Below, in pieces: positions 35,244 through 44,428 of a DNA stretch of 64,000 nt. The translations under genes were made by a program, and so were the position numbers. Below the pieces are notes generated by a model. That model ran no database searches, was not told the DNA's origin, and worked only from the letters and a program-made list of their open reading frames with translations. Numbering within the stretch: the stretch's first letter is position 1; every line of letters starts with the position of its first letter. Origin of the DNA: G963676095 sp963676095 (GTDB lineage: Bacteria; Bacteroidota; Bacteroidia; Bacteroidales; Prolixibacteraceae); NCBI GenBank assembly GCA_963676095.1, contig OY781040.1, positions 3,782,001 to 3,846,000 of the forward strand. The letters run 5' to 3'.

Positions 35244-36875
35244 ATGGTAAAGAAAAGAGATTATACAGACGGGTTGCCTGATCCTTCAGTTTTAAAAGAG
35301 GAAATCCTGAAGAAATATCCCCGCAAGGTAGCCAAGAAACGCGATAAAGCCATGATCGTTAATGATCCGGCCACAGATCAGGAAATTTCGGCCAATGTTC
35401 GTACTGTTCCCGGGATTATTACCCAACGCGGATGTACTTATGCTGGTTGTAAGGGAGTTATCCTGGGACCTACCCGGGACATCATTAATATCACTCATGG
35501 ACCTATTGGGTGTGGCTTTTACAGTTGGCTGACACGGCGTAATCAAACCCGTCCTGCAGAAGGAGATGACAATTATATGACTTATTGCTTTTCTACAGAC
35601 ATGCAGGACTCGAATATTGTTTTCGGAGGTGAGAGTAAATTGAAGGAAGCAATACGGGAAGCTTATGAAATGTTCCATCCTAAGGCAATAGCTATCTTTT
35701 CCACTTGCCCTGTGGGATTGATCGGTGACGATGTTCATTCTGTGGCCAGGGATATGAAGGCAGAACTTGGAATAACCATTTTTGGCTTTAGTTGTGAAGG
35801 ATACCGGGGAGTGTCCCAGTCGGCTGGTCATCATATCGCCAATAACCAGATCTTTAAACATGTGGTTGGAACAACGGATATTGAGCGAAAAGGAAAATTC
35901 CAGGTCAACCTGATGGGGGAATACAACATCGGGGGAGATGCCTTCGAGATAGAACGATTGTTCAGGGAAGCAGGTATCACTTTGCTGGCAACTTTTTCAG
36001 GGAACTCCACGGTCGAAAGTATGGCTTATGCGCATGCAGCCGACCTGAATATGGTGATGTGCCACCGTTCGATTAACTACATTGCCGAGATGATGGAAGA
36101 GAAATACGGGATTCCCTGGATAAAGGTAAACTTTATCGGTGCCGGATCGACTGTTAAATCATTGAAGAAGATTGCCGAATTTTTTGGTGATCCGGAGCTG
36201 ACAGCCAAAGTGAACGAGATTTGCGAACGGGAAATGGCTAAAGTCAAACTTGTTCGTGATGCAGTAAAACCCAAGGTTGAAGGGAAACTGGCCATGATGT
36301 TCGTGGGAGGTTCCCGCGCCCATCATTATCAGGACTTGTTTAATGAACTTGAAATTCATGTTGTTTCTGCCGGGTATGAATTTGCCCACCGAGATGATTA
36401 TGAAGGGCGTAAGGTTATTCCGGATATTAAGATTGATGCAGATACCCGTAATATCGAAAACCTTGAAGTTTCAAAAGACGAAGTGCATTTCAGGGATGAT
36501 CTCATGGCCCGGAAGTCTGAGCTGGAAAAACAGGGGTTTGACTTCAAACACTATGACGGGATGATGCCCGATATGAATAGAAACTCGCTGGTAATAGACG
36601 ATATTAACCATTGGGAAACGGAAAAGCTGATTGAATTTTACAAACCGGATTTGTTTTGTGCCGGGATTAAGGAAAAGTTTGTGGTACAGAAATTTGGAAT
36701 TCCATTGAAACAGTTGCACTCATATGACTACGGTGGCCCCTATGCTGCTTTTGGCGGAGCGATAAACTTTTACAAGGAAATGCAGCGTATGCTGGATACG
36801 AAGATCTGGAAACTTGTTGGGGCTCCCTGGAAAAATGAGCCCGAGATTGTTGGAAGCATGACTATTGAAGCTTAA
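35244..36875 (+). CDS. nifD: Nitrogenase MoFe protein alpha subunit NifD
   Basis: A 543-residue subunit when started at MVKKRDYTDG. An upstream in-frame ATG at 35181 would overlap nifI2, so I set the start at 35244. P-cluster ligands fit Cys64, Cys90 and Cys155. The FeMo-co ligands fit Cys273 (VMCHRS) and His492 (LHSYDYGGP). His196 (SAGHHIAN) corresponds to His195 of Azotobacter. Residues about 380-440 contain the roughly 50-residue insertion known from Clostridium-type NifD. With these ligands it should be a functional Mo enzyme, not AnfD or VnfD. Confidence 0.97.
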   Translation: MVKKRDYTDGLPDPSVLKEEILKKYPRKVAKKRDKAMIVNDPATDQEISANVRTVPGIITQRGCTYAGCKGVILGPTRDIINITHGPIGCGFYSWLTRRNQTRPAEGDDNYMTYCFSTDMQDSNIVFGGESKLKEAIREAYEMFHPKAIAIFSTCPVGLIGDDVHSVARDMKAELGITIFGFSCEGYRGVSQSAGHHIANNQIFKHVVGTTDIERKGKFQVNLMGEYNIGGDAFEIERLFREAGITLLATFSGNSTVESMAYAHAADLNMVMCHRSINYIAEMMEEKYGIPWIKVNFIGAGSTVKSLKKIAEFFGDPELTAKVNEICEREMAKVKLVRDAVKPKVEGKLAMMFVGGSRAHHYQDLFNELEIHVVSAGYEFAHRDDYEGRKVIPDIKIDADTRNIENLEVSKDEVHFRDDLMARKSELEKQGFDFKHYDGMMPDMNRNSLVIDDINHWETEKLIEFYKPDLFCAGIKEKFVVQKFGIPLKQLHSYDYGGPYAAFGGAINFYKEMQRMLDTKIWKLVGAPWKNEPEIVGSMTIEA

Positions 36876-36890
36876 AAAGGAGGACTTATT

Positions 36891-38273
36891 ATGTTATTGA
36901 GACATACGACAGATAAAGTAAGAGAGCGAAACGCTTTAACGATAAACCCGGCAAAGACATGCCAACCGATTGGTGCAATGTACGCGGCTTTGGGAATGCA
37001 CGGGTGCTTGCCTCACAGCCACGGTTCGCAGGGCTGTTGTGCATACCATCGCAGTACGCTTACCCGCCACTACAAGGAACCGGTAATGGCTTCAACCAGT
37101 TCGTTTACAGAAGGGGCTTCCGTGTTCGGGGGACAGGCAAACCTCTTAACTGCGATTGAGAACATCTTCAGTGTTTATGAACCGGATATTATTGCCGTCC
37201 ATTCAACCTGCCTTTCCGAAACCATCGGCGACGACCTTGGCCAGATTGTCGGTAAGGCAAGAGATGAGGGCAAGATACCGCTGGGCAAACATGTCATTTA
37301 CGCTTCAACACCAAGTTATGTCGGTTCACATGTAACTGGCTATGCCAATATGCTGGAGGCTGTCGTGAAATATTTTTCTGAAAAAACGGATGAACGAAAA
37401 AGACAGGTGAACCTCTTGTCCGGATGGGTAGAGCCTGCAGATATGAGAGAACTGAAAAGACTTGCAGCTCTTCTGAAGATTAGAACAGTGCTCCTTCCGG
37501 ACACTTCGGATGTGCTGGATTCCCCGATGACCGGGACTTATCATATGTACCCCAAGGGAGGGACTACGATTCCAGATATGGTTAGTATGGGTGACAGCAT
37601 GAGGAGTATCGGGCTTGGAGAATGGGCTACCCGTCAGGCTGCTGTGATGCTTGACAATAAATGTAAAGTGCCGTTCGATATTGTTGATATACCTGTTGGT
37701 CTGAGGGCTACAGACCGTTTTATCCAGGCTCTGGCAAAAGCAGGGAAAGTATCCATTCCCGATTCTGTCTCAGACGAACGGGGCAGGCTGATGGACCTGA
37801 TTACCGATATGCACCAGTATTTCTACGGGAAAAGGGTAGCCGTTTATGGCGATCCTGACAATATAATCCCGCTGGTCGAATTTTTAGTGGATATCGATAT
37901 GAAACCGGTTTACATCGTGACCGGCACCCCTGGCAAAAATTTCGAGAAAAGAATGCAGGAGATCCTGAGTGAACGTATACCCGAGGCAAAATTTAAAAAC
38001 GGGCCGCAGGCAGACATGTTCCTGATGCACCAATGGATCAAACAGGAGCCTGTTGACCTGATAATTGGGAATACTTATGGCAAATATATCTCACGGGACG
38101 AAGGCATTCCTTTTGTCCGTATGGGGTTCCCGATACTTGACAGGATAGGGCACAGTTATTTTCCAACGATTGGTTATATGGGGGGCATTCGTATTCTTGA
38201 AAAGATCCTCGATGCAATTATGAATAAGATTGATGCAACGGCGAAAGAAGAATCGTTCGAACTCGTTATGTAG
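36891..38273 (+). CDS. nifK: Nitrogenase MoFe protein beta subunit NifK
   Basis: A 460-residue subunit of the short, Clostridium-like kind lacking the N-terminal extension of the Azotobacter protein. P-cluster ligands fit Cys24 (KTCQPIGAM), Cys49 (HGSQGCC) and Cys107 (STCLSETIGDD), with the same spacing as Cys70/95/153 of Azotobacter. It starts 15 bp after nifD with a strong Shine-Dalgarno GGAGG 7 bp before the ATG. A 183 bp gap with a hairpin separates it from nifE. Confidence 0.97.
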   Translation: MLLRHTTDKVRERNALTINPAKTCQPIGAMYAALGMHGCLPHSHGSQGCCAYHRSTLTRHYKEPVMASTSSFTEGASVFGGQANLLTAIENIFSVYEPDIIAVHSTCLSETIGDDLGQIVGKARDEGKIPLGKHVIYASTPSYVGSHVTGYANMLEAVVKYFSEKTDERKRQVNLLSGWVEPADMRELKRLAALLKIRTVLLPDTSDVLDSPMTGTYHMYPKGGTTIPDMVSMGDSMRSIGLGEWATRQAAVMLDNKCKVPFDIVDIPVGLRATDRFIQALAKAGKVSIPDSVSDERGRLMDLITDMHQYFYGKRVAVYGDPDNIIPLVEFLVDIDMKPVYIVTGTPGKNFEKRMQEILSERIPEAKFKNGPQADMFLMHQWIKQEPVDLIIGNTYGKYISRDEGIPFVRMGFPILDRIGHSYFPTIGYMGGIRILEKILDAIMNKIDATAKEESFELVM

Positions 38274-38413
38274 ATGATATACAGTTATATCTGCTTTTTA
38301 TATGGTTTACAGTAGTCGTGACTGCTGCTATTAAGATATCCTTCTTTCCTCAGCCAATTGAAGGATTCACAGGGAGACATCCCTTTATAATATGTTCTTC
38401 ATAATGTCAAAAT

Positions 38414-38446
38414 GTGATGGGAGGCTACCCGCGGCCTCCCTTTCAC
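38414..38446 (+). other. Stem-loop immediately upstream of nifE
   Basis: GTGA-t-GGGAGGC (38414-38425) pairs with GCCTCCC-tt-TCAC (38434-38446) around an 8 nt loop. No T run follows, and it ends 10 bp before the nifE ATG. It may stabilise or process the nif mRNA, or limit nifE expression compared with nifHDK. It is not a classical terminator. Confidence 0.6.
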
Positions 38447-38456
38447 TAAAAACTTA

Positions 38457-39791
38457 ATGATTATGGATACCTTTATTAAAGACAGGCAAAACCAGATTGT
38501 AACAAAAGGGCAGGGCGATGCCTCTATTGTTTGTGGAAAAGCCAGTGTGGCCGGATCTGTTAGTCAGCGGGCATGTGTATTTTGCGGTTCACGTGTGGTA
38601 CTTTATCCGATAGCTGATGCATTGCACCTGATCCACGGACCGGTTGGGTGTGCTGCCTATACCTGGGATATCAGGGGCTCTCTCTCTTCAGGTCCCCAGA
38701 TACACCGGTTAAGTTTTACAACCGATCTAAAAGAAAAAGAAGTTGTCTTTGGCGGTGAAACCAGGTTGTACAATGCACTGATAAGGCTTATCGACACCTA
38801 CAGGCCTAAAGGGGCTTTTGTTTATGCCACCTGCATCGTCGGCGTAATAGGCGATGACGTTGAAGCTGTTTGCCGGAGAGTTACGCGTGAAAAGGGAATC
38901 GATGTAATCCCCGTAATGTCAGAAGGCTTTAACGGCACAAAAAAGGACGGGTATAAAGTGGCCTGTCAGGCTTTATCAAGGCTGATCGGAACAGATACCT
39001 TATATAAAGCTCCGGAATTCAGTATTAACATACTGGGCGACTTTAACCTTGCCGGAGAATTATGGATGCTGGCTGAATATTACCGAAAAATGGGCGTCAA
39101 CCTGGTGGCGAAAATGACCGGTGACGGGCGGATCGACGAAATCAGAAAAGCCCATACTGCGGCCCTAAATGTTGTACAGTGTTCGGGTTCAATGATCGGT
39201 CTTGCAAAAGAAATGAAAGAAAAATATGGCATCCCTTTTATGAAAGTCTCTTATTTCGGTATTGAAGATATGTCAGACGCCCTTTATGAAGTGGCCAAAT
39301 TCTTTAAGTCGGACGAGATGATGCAAAAAGCGCGGATGCTTGTGAAGGAAGAACTTGGACGCTTGCTTCCTGCCCTGCAGTTTTACCGGCAGAAACTCGA
39401 GGGGAAGAAAGCCGCAATTTATGTTGGAGGTGCTTTTAAGGCGATCTCTCTCGTGAAGGCACTTCGCCTGCTGGGAATGAAAACAGTGGTTGTCGGTTCT
39501 CAGACCGGTAATGAAGATGACTATAACTTACTGAAAGATCTTTGTGACGATGGAACAGTCATCGTTGATGATTCTAATCCTAATGAGCTCTCTGAGTTTG
39601 TAAAGCTTACCGGAGCCAACCTTTTTATAGGAGGAGTAAAGGAAAGGCCTATCGCCTATAAACTGGGACTGGGTTTTTGCGATCATAACCATGAGCGAAA
39701 GGAGGCCCTCGCGGGATATGAGGGAATGCTCAATTTTGCAAAAGAGGTTTATGCTTCCGTATGCAGTCCTGTATGGCAGTTTATGAAGTGA
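38457..39791 (+). CDS. nifE: FeMo-cofactor scaffold subunit NifE
   Basis: A 444-residue NifD paralogue. With NifN it forms the scaffold on which the NifB-cofactor matures. It keeps Cys40 (SQRACVFCGSR), Cys65 (GPVGCAAYTWD) and Cys126 (VYATCIVGVIGDDVEAVC). The motif HGPVGCAAYTWDIRGS is NifE-specific and distinguishes it from NifD. It starts ATGATTATGG; the ATG at the third codon is equally possible. A 183 bp gap from nifK suggests separate expression level control. Confidence 0.93.
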   Translation: MIMDTFIKDRQNQIVTKGQGDASIVCGKASVAGSVSQRACVFCGSRVVLYPIADALHLIHGPVGCAAYTWDIRGSLSSGPQIHRLSFTTDLKEKEVVFGGETRLYNALIRLIDTYRPKGAFVYATCIVGVIGDDVEAVCRRVTREKGIDVIPVMSEGFNGTKKDGYKVACQALSRLIGTDTLYKAPEFSINILGDFNLAGELWMLAEYYRKMGVNLVAKMTGDGRIDEIRKAHTAALNVVQCSGSMIGLAKEMKEKYGIPFMKVSYFGIEDMSDALYEVAKFFKSDEMMQKARMLVKEELGRLLPALQFYRQKLEGKKAAIYVGGAFKAISLVKALRLLGMKTVVVGSQTGNEDDYNLLKDLCDDGTVIVDDSNPNELSEFVKLTGANLFIGGVKERPIAYKLGLGFCDHNHERKEALAGYEGMLNFAKEVYASVCSPVWQFMK

Positions 39792-39835
39792 GAAACTGAG
39801 ACCGGAAACAGGAAAAACAGATTAAGTTATTCTAA

Positions 39836-39857
39836 AGACGGGAGTAACCGCCCGTTT
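39836..39857 (+). other. Stem-loop between nifE and nifN
   Basis: AGACGGG pairs with CCCGTTT (one G-T pair) around an 8 nt loop, 93 bp before the nifN ATG. No T run follows. It is weaker than the nifE hairpin but lies in a comparable place. Confidence 0.4.
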
Positions 39858-39950
39858 GAGCCAAAAGCTATTTCCGGAAATGAGGTTGCTTTGTTCACGA
39901 TAGGTTGATATTCGTTCTGAACGGGGTATAAAATATTGAATTTGAAGAAT

Positions 39951-41360
39951 ATGTTTGAAAATGCACCAGCCATAAAATCAACGAAAGATTACACGGCTAC
40001 ACGTAATGCCTGTAAGTTATGTGCTCCGTTGGGGGCAAGCATCGCTTTTAAAGGGATCCGGGGATGTGTTCCGATTATCCATGGTTCGCAGGGATGCGCT
40101 ACTTACATCCGGCGTTACCTGATCAGTCATTACAAGGAACCGATCGATATCGCCTCATCTAATTTTACGGCCGAAACTACTATTTTCGGGGGCGGGGCAA
40201 ACTGCCACGCGGCCATCAGGAACGTAATCAGCCAGTATAAGCCTGAAGTCGTCGCTCTCACTACGACTTGCTTGTCAGAAACTATTGGCGACGACGTAAA
40301 ATTCTATGTGCGGAATTTTATCCAGGACACGGACCTGGAAAATCTTCCTTATTTTATAACAGCTTCAACACCCAGCTACCAGGGATCTCATATGGACGGG
40401 TTTCATGAGGCTGTTGCGTCCGCGGTGAGATCTTTTGCAAAGAAAGGGGAAAGAGGACAGCATATAAATATTTTCCCCGGATTTGTCTCAACAGAGGATT
40501 TACGACAAGTAAAACAGTTGTTAAATGATTTTGGTATTGATTTCGTTCTACTTCCCGATTATTCGAAAACACTTGACAACCCGATCTGGGAAACTTATAA
40601 ACGTATTCCGGAAGGTGGCACCCCTGTTGACCGGATTGAAATGTGCGGCTCGGCTGCTGCCTCCTTCGAGTTTGGTACAATCCTGAACCAGGGAAGCCTT
40701 TCCGGCAGGGTGAAAAGCAGAAACCTGTCAGATACTGCTGCCAGTTTTCTTGAAAACGAGTTTGGTGTAAAAAAATTCCGTTTGCCTATGCCGATAGGTA
40801 TAAAACGTACAGATGCTTTCATTGATGAGTTATGTAAGGTTACGGGGAAAGTGCTTCCTGAACGCTATATGGAAGAGCGTGGACGATTGATTGATTCTTA
40901 TGCGGATGGTCATAAATATGTTTTCGGAAAGAAAGCGGTTGTTTTTGGAGAAGAAGACTTTGTAGTGGCTATGACCTGCTTCCTGGATGAGATCGGTATC
41001 GAGGTAGTACTGGCAGCTACAGGGGGAGAAAGCGGACGGTTGGAGGAAGAGATCCGCAAATATTGCCCCGAGCGGGGAGGAAATATTCTTGCAAAGAATA
41101 ATTTCGATTACGAAAGTATTCGTGAATGGTGTCTGGAACACAAGCCCGATTTGCTGATCGGGAACAGCAAGGGTTACTATATCGCCCGGGAACTGGGAAT
41201 ACCTATCATCCGTTGCGGATTTCCTATTCATGACCGGGTGGGAGGACAACGGATAAAACATCTGGGGTATACCGGGACTCAGGATTTATTCGACAAGATA
41301 GTCAATGCAGCAATAGAATATAAACAAGACCATTCACCGGTCGGCTATAAATATATGTAA
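39951..41360 (+). CDS. nifN: FeMo-cofactor scaffold subunit NifN
   Basis: A 469-residue NifK paralogue when started at the ATG (MFENAPAIKSTKDY); a TTG at 39936 would add five residues. It keeps NACKLCAPLGA, HGSQGCATYIRR and TTCLSETIGDDV, corresponding to the beta P-cluster region of NifK. Its position after nifE and the lack of a second nifD make NifN a better call than an additional NifK. It pairs with NifE to hold the FeMo-co precursor. The gap of 159 bp before it contains a hairpin. Confidence 0.88.
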   Translation: MFENAPAIKSTKDYTATRNACKLCAPLGASIAFKGIRGCVPIIHGSQGCATYIRRYLISHYKEPIDIASSNFTAETTIFGGGANCHAAIRNVISQYKPEVVALTTTCLSETIGDDVKFYVRNFIQDTDLENLPYFITASTPSYQGSHMDGFHEAVASAVRSFAKKGERGQHINIFPGFVSTEDLRQVKQLLNDFGIDFVLLPDYSKTLDNPIWETYKRIPEGGTPVDRIEMCGSAAASFEFGTILNQGSLSGRVKSRNLSDTAASFLENEFGVKKFRLPMPIGIKRTDAFIDELCKVTGKVLPERYMEERGRLIDSYADGHKYVFGKKAVVFGEEDFVVAMTCFLDEIGIEVVLAATGGESGRLEEEIRKYCPERGGNILAKNNFDYESIREWCLEHKPDLLIGNSKGYYIARELGIPIIRCGFPIHDRVGGQRIKHLGYTGTQDLFDKIVNAAIEYKQDHSPVGYKYM

Positions 41361-41372
41361 GGTTTTTAGATT

Positions 41373-41410
41373 CGGTTTCCGGGTAGGGCCTTACCCCGAT
41401 CAGGGAACCG
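41373..41410 (+). other. Two-step stem-loop upstream of nifB
   Basis: CGGTTTCC (41373-41380) pairs with GGGAACCG (41403-41410), with one G-T pair. Inside it GGGTA pairs with TACCC (41381-41396). A second small hairpin, TCTTTC/GAAAGA at 41443-41463, ends 20 bp before the nifB ATG. No classical T run follows either. Confidence 0.5.
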
Positions 41411-41483
41411 GACGAGATTTTATAACCCAGGTAACTTTTTTCTCTTTCGTGGGAGGGGAAAGATAGCCATAAAGAAAAACGCT

Positions 41484-42743
41484 ATGATAGATCTGGAAAA
41501 ACATCCTTGTTTCAGCAAGGAAGCAAAAGGTAAATACGCCCGGGTCCACCTTCCGGTAGCCCCCAAATGCAATATTCAATGTAATTATTGCAGACGGGAT
41601 AACGATTGCGTCAATGAGAGCCGTCCGGGCGTGACAAGTAAAGTCCTGTCACCGGAACAGGCCCTGGCTTATGTGATCAAGCTGAAAGAAAAGATGCCGC
41701 ATCTTTCGGTCATTGGCATTGCAGGTCCTGGTGATCCGTTTGCCAACCCCGTGGAAACAATGACAACATTGAGACTGATCAGAAACCAGTTCCCTGAAAT
41801 GATCCTCTGTCTTTCTTCAAACGGGTTAAATGTAACTCCTTATGTTGATGAGCTGGCAGAACTAAAAGTAAGTCATGTTACGATTACCATGAACGGGTTG
41901 GATCCTGAGATTACAAAAAATATTTATAAGTGGGTGCGTTTTGAGAAGCGGGGGTATATTGGACAGGAAGCGGCCAGGTTACTTCTTCAGAAACAGCTCG
42001 AGGCGATCAGGATGCTTAAGATGTATGGAATCACAGTAAAAGTAAACACCATTATAATTCCCGGCATAAATGATCATTTAGCCGGGGAGATTGCCAGGAC
42101 TGTCAAAGCATTGGGGGCGGACCTGATGAATGCGATCCCTTTGTATCCGGTGGCAGAAACTCCTTTCGAAAATATGGAAGAACCATCTCCTTCACTGATG
42201 AAGGAGGTCCGTTCACGAATTGCCGAACATATCAGACCTATGACCCACTGTGCACGTTGCCGGGCAGATGCCGTCGGGCTGCTTGGACAGGATGATCCTG
42301 AGGCGAAAAAATTGTTGTCAGATATCACTGCCCTTTCTGTCACAATGGATATCACCCGTCCTCATGTGGCTGTGGCAAGCAATGAAGGCATGCTGGTTAA
42401 TCAGCACCTGGGGGAAGCCGACTTCCTCTATATATTTAAGGAGACGCCTTCCGGGTACAGGATGGTGGAACAAAGGAGGACTCCTCCATCCGGAACGGGA
42501 AGCCTTCGCTGGGAGTCACTGGCAAAAAGCCTGGACGATTGCAGGGCCTTGCTGGTCGGGGGAATAGGACCGAGCCCGTCGTCAATAATCGGAAGGACCG
42601 GTATCCGTATTATTGAGATGACTGGATTGATTGACGACGGATTGGATGTTGTGTATAAAGGGAAAATTATCAAAACGGTAAAAAAAGCAGATGTTTTCAG
42701 ATGTGGGGCTGAATGTTCCGGAAGAGGTACCGGATGCGGATGA
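41484..42743 (+). CDS. nifB: FeMo-cofactor biosynthesis radical SAM protein NifB
   Basis: A 419-residue NifB that builds NifB-co (8Fe-9S-C). The radical-SAM CX3CX2C motif is CNIQCNYC at 29-36, preceded by the NifB-typical HPCFSKEAKGKYARVHLPVAP. DCVNESRPGV follows. The SAM domain ends near residue 285 (MTHCARCRADAVGLLGQD). From about 305 to 405 comes a NifX/NafY-like domain, so it is the two-domain form. The Cys-rich tail RCGAECSGRGTGCG is also typical. No separate nifX gene is present, consistent with the fused domain. Confidence 0.95.
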   Translation: MIDLEKHPCFSKEAKGKYARVHLPVAPKCNIQCNYCRRDNDCVNESRPGVTSKVLSPEQALAYVIKLKEKMPHLSVIGIAGPGDPFANPVETMTTLRLIRNQFPEMILCLSSNGLNVTPYVDELAELKVSHVTITMNGLDPEITKNIYKWVRFEKRGYIGQEAARLLLQKQLEAIRMLKMYGITVKVNTIIIPGINDHLAGEIARTVKALGADLMNAIPLYPVAETPFENMEEPSPSLMKEVRSRIAEHIRPMTHCARCRADAVGLLGQDDPEAKKLLSDITALSVTMDITRPHVAVASNEGMLVNQHLGEADFLYIFKETPSGYRMVEQRRTPPSGTGSLRWESLAKSLDDCRALLVGGIGPSPSSIIGRTGIRIIEMTGLIDDGLDVVYKGKIIKTVKKADVFRCGAECSGRGTGCG

Positions 42744-42812
42744 CGGTTTCCTATTTTTTAGTGATTCATCTTGGTTTAGAAAAATATAAAACAGTAACTA
42801 ATTATTTGTCGA

Positions 42813-43118
42813 ATGAAGAAGCCTGACTATCACATTTTAGTTTGCAACTCATACCGGGTTGCCGGCGATGCCAAAGGGTATTGTAATAAGAATGGCGGCG
42901 CCGAGTTTATACAGTACATCATGGAAGAGTGCAGCGATCGCGGAATCGATGCCGCTGTTTCTTCTACTGCATGTCTAAATGTTTGTTCCCAGGGACCTGT
43001 TATGGTTATTCAGCCCAACAACTACTGGTATGGGGGAATTACAGAAGAGCGGATCGATGAGATACTGGATGCACTTGAAGAAGGGAAAGCTGTTGAGGAA
43101 TATCTGATCACTGACTGA
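42813..43118 (+). CDS. Thioredoxin-like 2Fe-2S ferredoxin
   Basis: A 101-residue ferredoxin of the thioredoxin-fold type (related to Clostridium pasteurianum 2Fe-2S ferredoxin and to NuoE). The four ligands fit Cys11, Cys24, Cys54 and Cys58, in the order C-x12-C-x29-C-x3-C. The C. pasteurianum protein binds the MoFe protein, and such genes recur in nif clusters of anaerobes. It lies between nifB and nifV, 69 bp after nifB. A role in electron supply or FeMo-co assembly is inferred. It is too short to be NuoE and far from the nuo operon. Confidence 0.88.
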   Translation: MKKPDYHILVCNSYRVAGDAKGYCNKNGGAEFIQYIMEECSDRGIDAAVSSTACLNVCSQGPVMVIQPNNYWYGGITEERIDEILDALEEGKAVEEYLITD

Positions 43119-43209
43119 TCTCATTGCTTTTCGGAGCAGAAGGATCTGTTTACGATTGTTTTTTGTTTCAAACTGAGTTTTCTTATTAACTTGAAACAGG
43201 AAACAAGAG

Positions 43210-44376
43210 ATGTATGAAGTAAATTTTGAACTTCTGGATATGACTACTAAATCTTTCCATATAATTGACACTACCCTTCGGGACGGAGAACAGGCCCCGG
43301 GGGTAGTTTTTAGTTTGGATGAGAAACTGAAAATTGCAGCATTGCTTGATGATGCAGGTGTACGGGAGCTGGAAGTTGGCACCCCTGTAATGGGTGAAAA
43401 TGAACAACAGGTGATCCGTGAAATTATCCGGGCCGGTTTCCGGTTTGAATCCCTTTGCTGGGGAAGGGCCATGGAAGAAGATATGCTGGCTGCCGAGAAA
43501 ACCGGTGTCGGGAGAATGAATATTTCTTTCCCTGTTTCCGATATCCAGCAAAGGGCGATTGGGAAGGACCGCCGTTGGGTATTGAACCGTATCAGGCCTA
43601 TGATGGCTTTTGCCAGGCAACGGTTCGATTTTGTCGCAATCGGGGCACAGGATGCATCGCGGGCTGACAGAGATTTTCTTTGCCATTTTATAAGAGCTTG
43701 CCTGGAAGAAGGGGCCTCGCGTATCCGTATTGCGGATACTGTCGGAATCCTTAACCCGCTTTCAACAATCGATCTCTTTGTCTGGCTTTCCCGGGAATTT
43801 CCAGGTATTGATTTTGAATTTCATGGACATAACGATCTTGGAATGGCAACAGCCAATACGGTATCTGCTGTATTATCCGGATGTTCTTCTGCCAGTGTTA
43901 CCGTCAATGGTTTGGGCGAGAGGGCAGGAAATGCCTGTCTGGAAGAGTTGGTTGTTGCTATGAAAATTTCTGCTCGTACCGATTGCGGTATTCGGATGGA
44001 TCAACTGCAATTGTTGTGTGAAACTGTTTCGGAATACTCATCGAGGAAAATCCCGGAGTCTAAACCCATTGTCGGAGAGATGATCTGCAAACACGAATCC
44101 GGAATTCATTGCCGGAGCCTTGTTAAGGATGAGTTGAGCTACCAGGCATTTAGACCGGAAGAGCTCGGTCGTCAGACAGAACTTGTTTTCGGCAAGCATT
44201 CCGGGAGTGGAGGATTAAACAGCTTTCTCCTGTCAAAGGGAATAGTTGTGACGGGAGAACAACTGGCAGACACAGTAGACAAAATGAAAGAAGCTGCACT
44301 GAAGGCACGTAAATCATTCAATTATGAAGAAGCCCTTTTATTGTTTAAGTCTTTTTCATTAAATGAAGGAAAGTAG
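43210..44376 (+). CDS. nifV: Homocitrate synthase NifV
   Basis: A 388-residue enzyme that condenses acetyl-CoA with 2-oxoglutarate to homocitrate, the organic ligand of FeMo-co. It has the DRE-TIM signature IIDTTLRDGEQAPGV and the metal-binding FHGHNDLGMATAN, plus GLGERAGNACLEE. The position in the nif block and the lack of a LeuA regulatory domain favour NifV over isopropylmalate or lysine-pathway synthases. An internal ATG at 43240 (MTTKSFH) would fit the family start better and is an alternative. It follows the ferredoxin gene by 91 bp. Confidence 0.92.
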   Translation: MYEVNFELLDMTTKSFHIIDTTLRDGEQAPGVVFSLDEKLKIAALLDDAGVRELEVGTPVMGENEQQVIREIIRAGFRFESLCWGRAMEEDMLAAEKTGVGRMNISFPVSDIQQRAIGKDRRWVLNRIRPMMAFARQRFDFVAIGAQDASRADRDFLCHFIRACLEEGASRIRIADTVGILNPLSTIDLFVWLSREFPGIDFEFHGHNDLGMATANTVSAVLSGCSSASVTVNGLGERAGNACLEELVVAMKISARTDCGIRMDQLQLLCETVSEYSSRKIPESKPIVGEMICKHESGIHCRSLVKDELSYQAFRPEELGRQTELVFGKHSGSGGLNSFLLSKGIVVTGEQLADTVDKMKEAALKARKSFNYEEALLLFKSFSLNEGK

Positions 44377-44428
44377 ACTTTGACGATTTTTTGTTTCTGC
44401 AACTTTAACTTTTTAAATTTCTGTTTCT

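Noticed and set aside
38418..38432. GG-N10-GC spacing inside the nifE hairpin as a sigma-54 promoter
   Set aside because: Only the GG and GC fit. The sequence is better explained by the hairpin arms, and the start would fall about 12 bp before the ATG.
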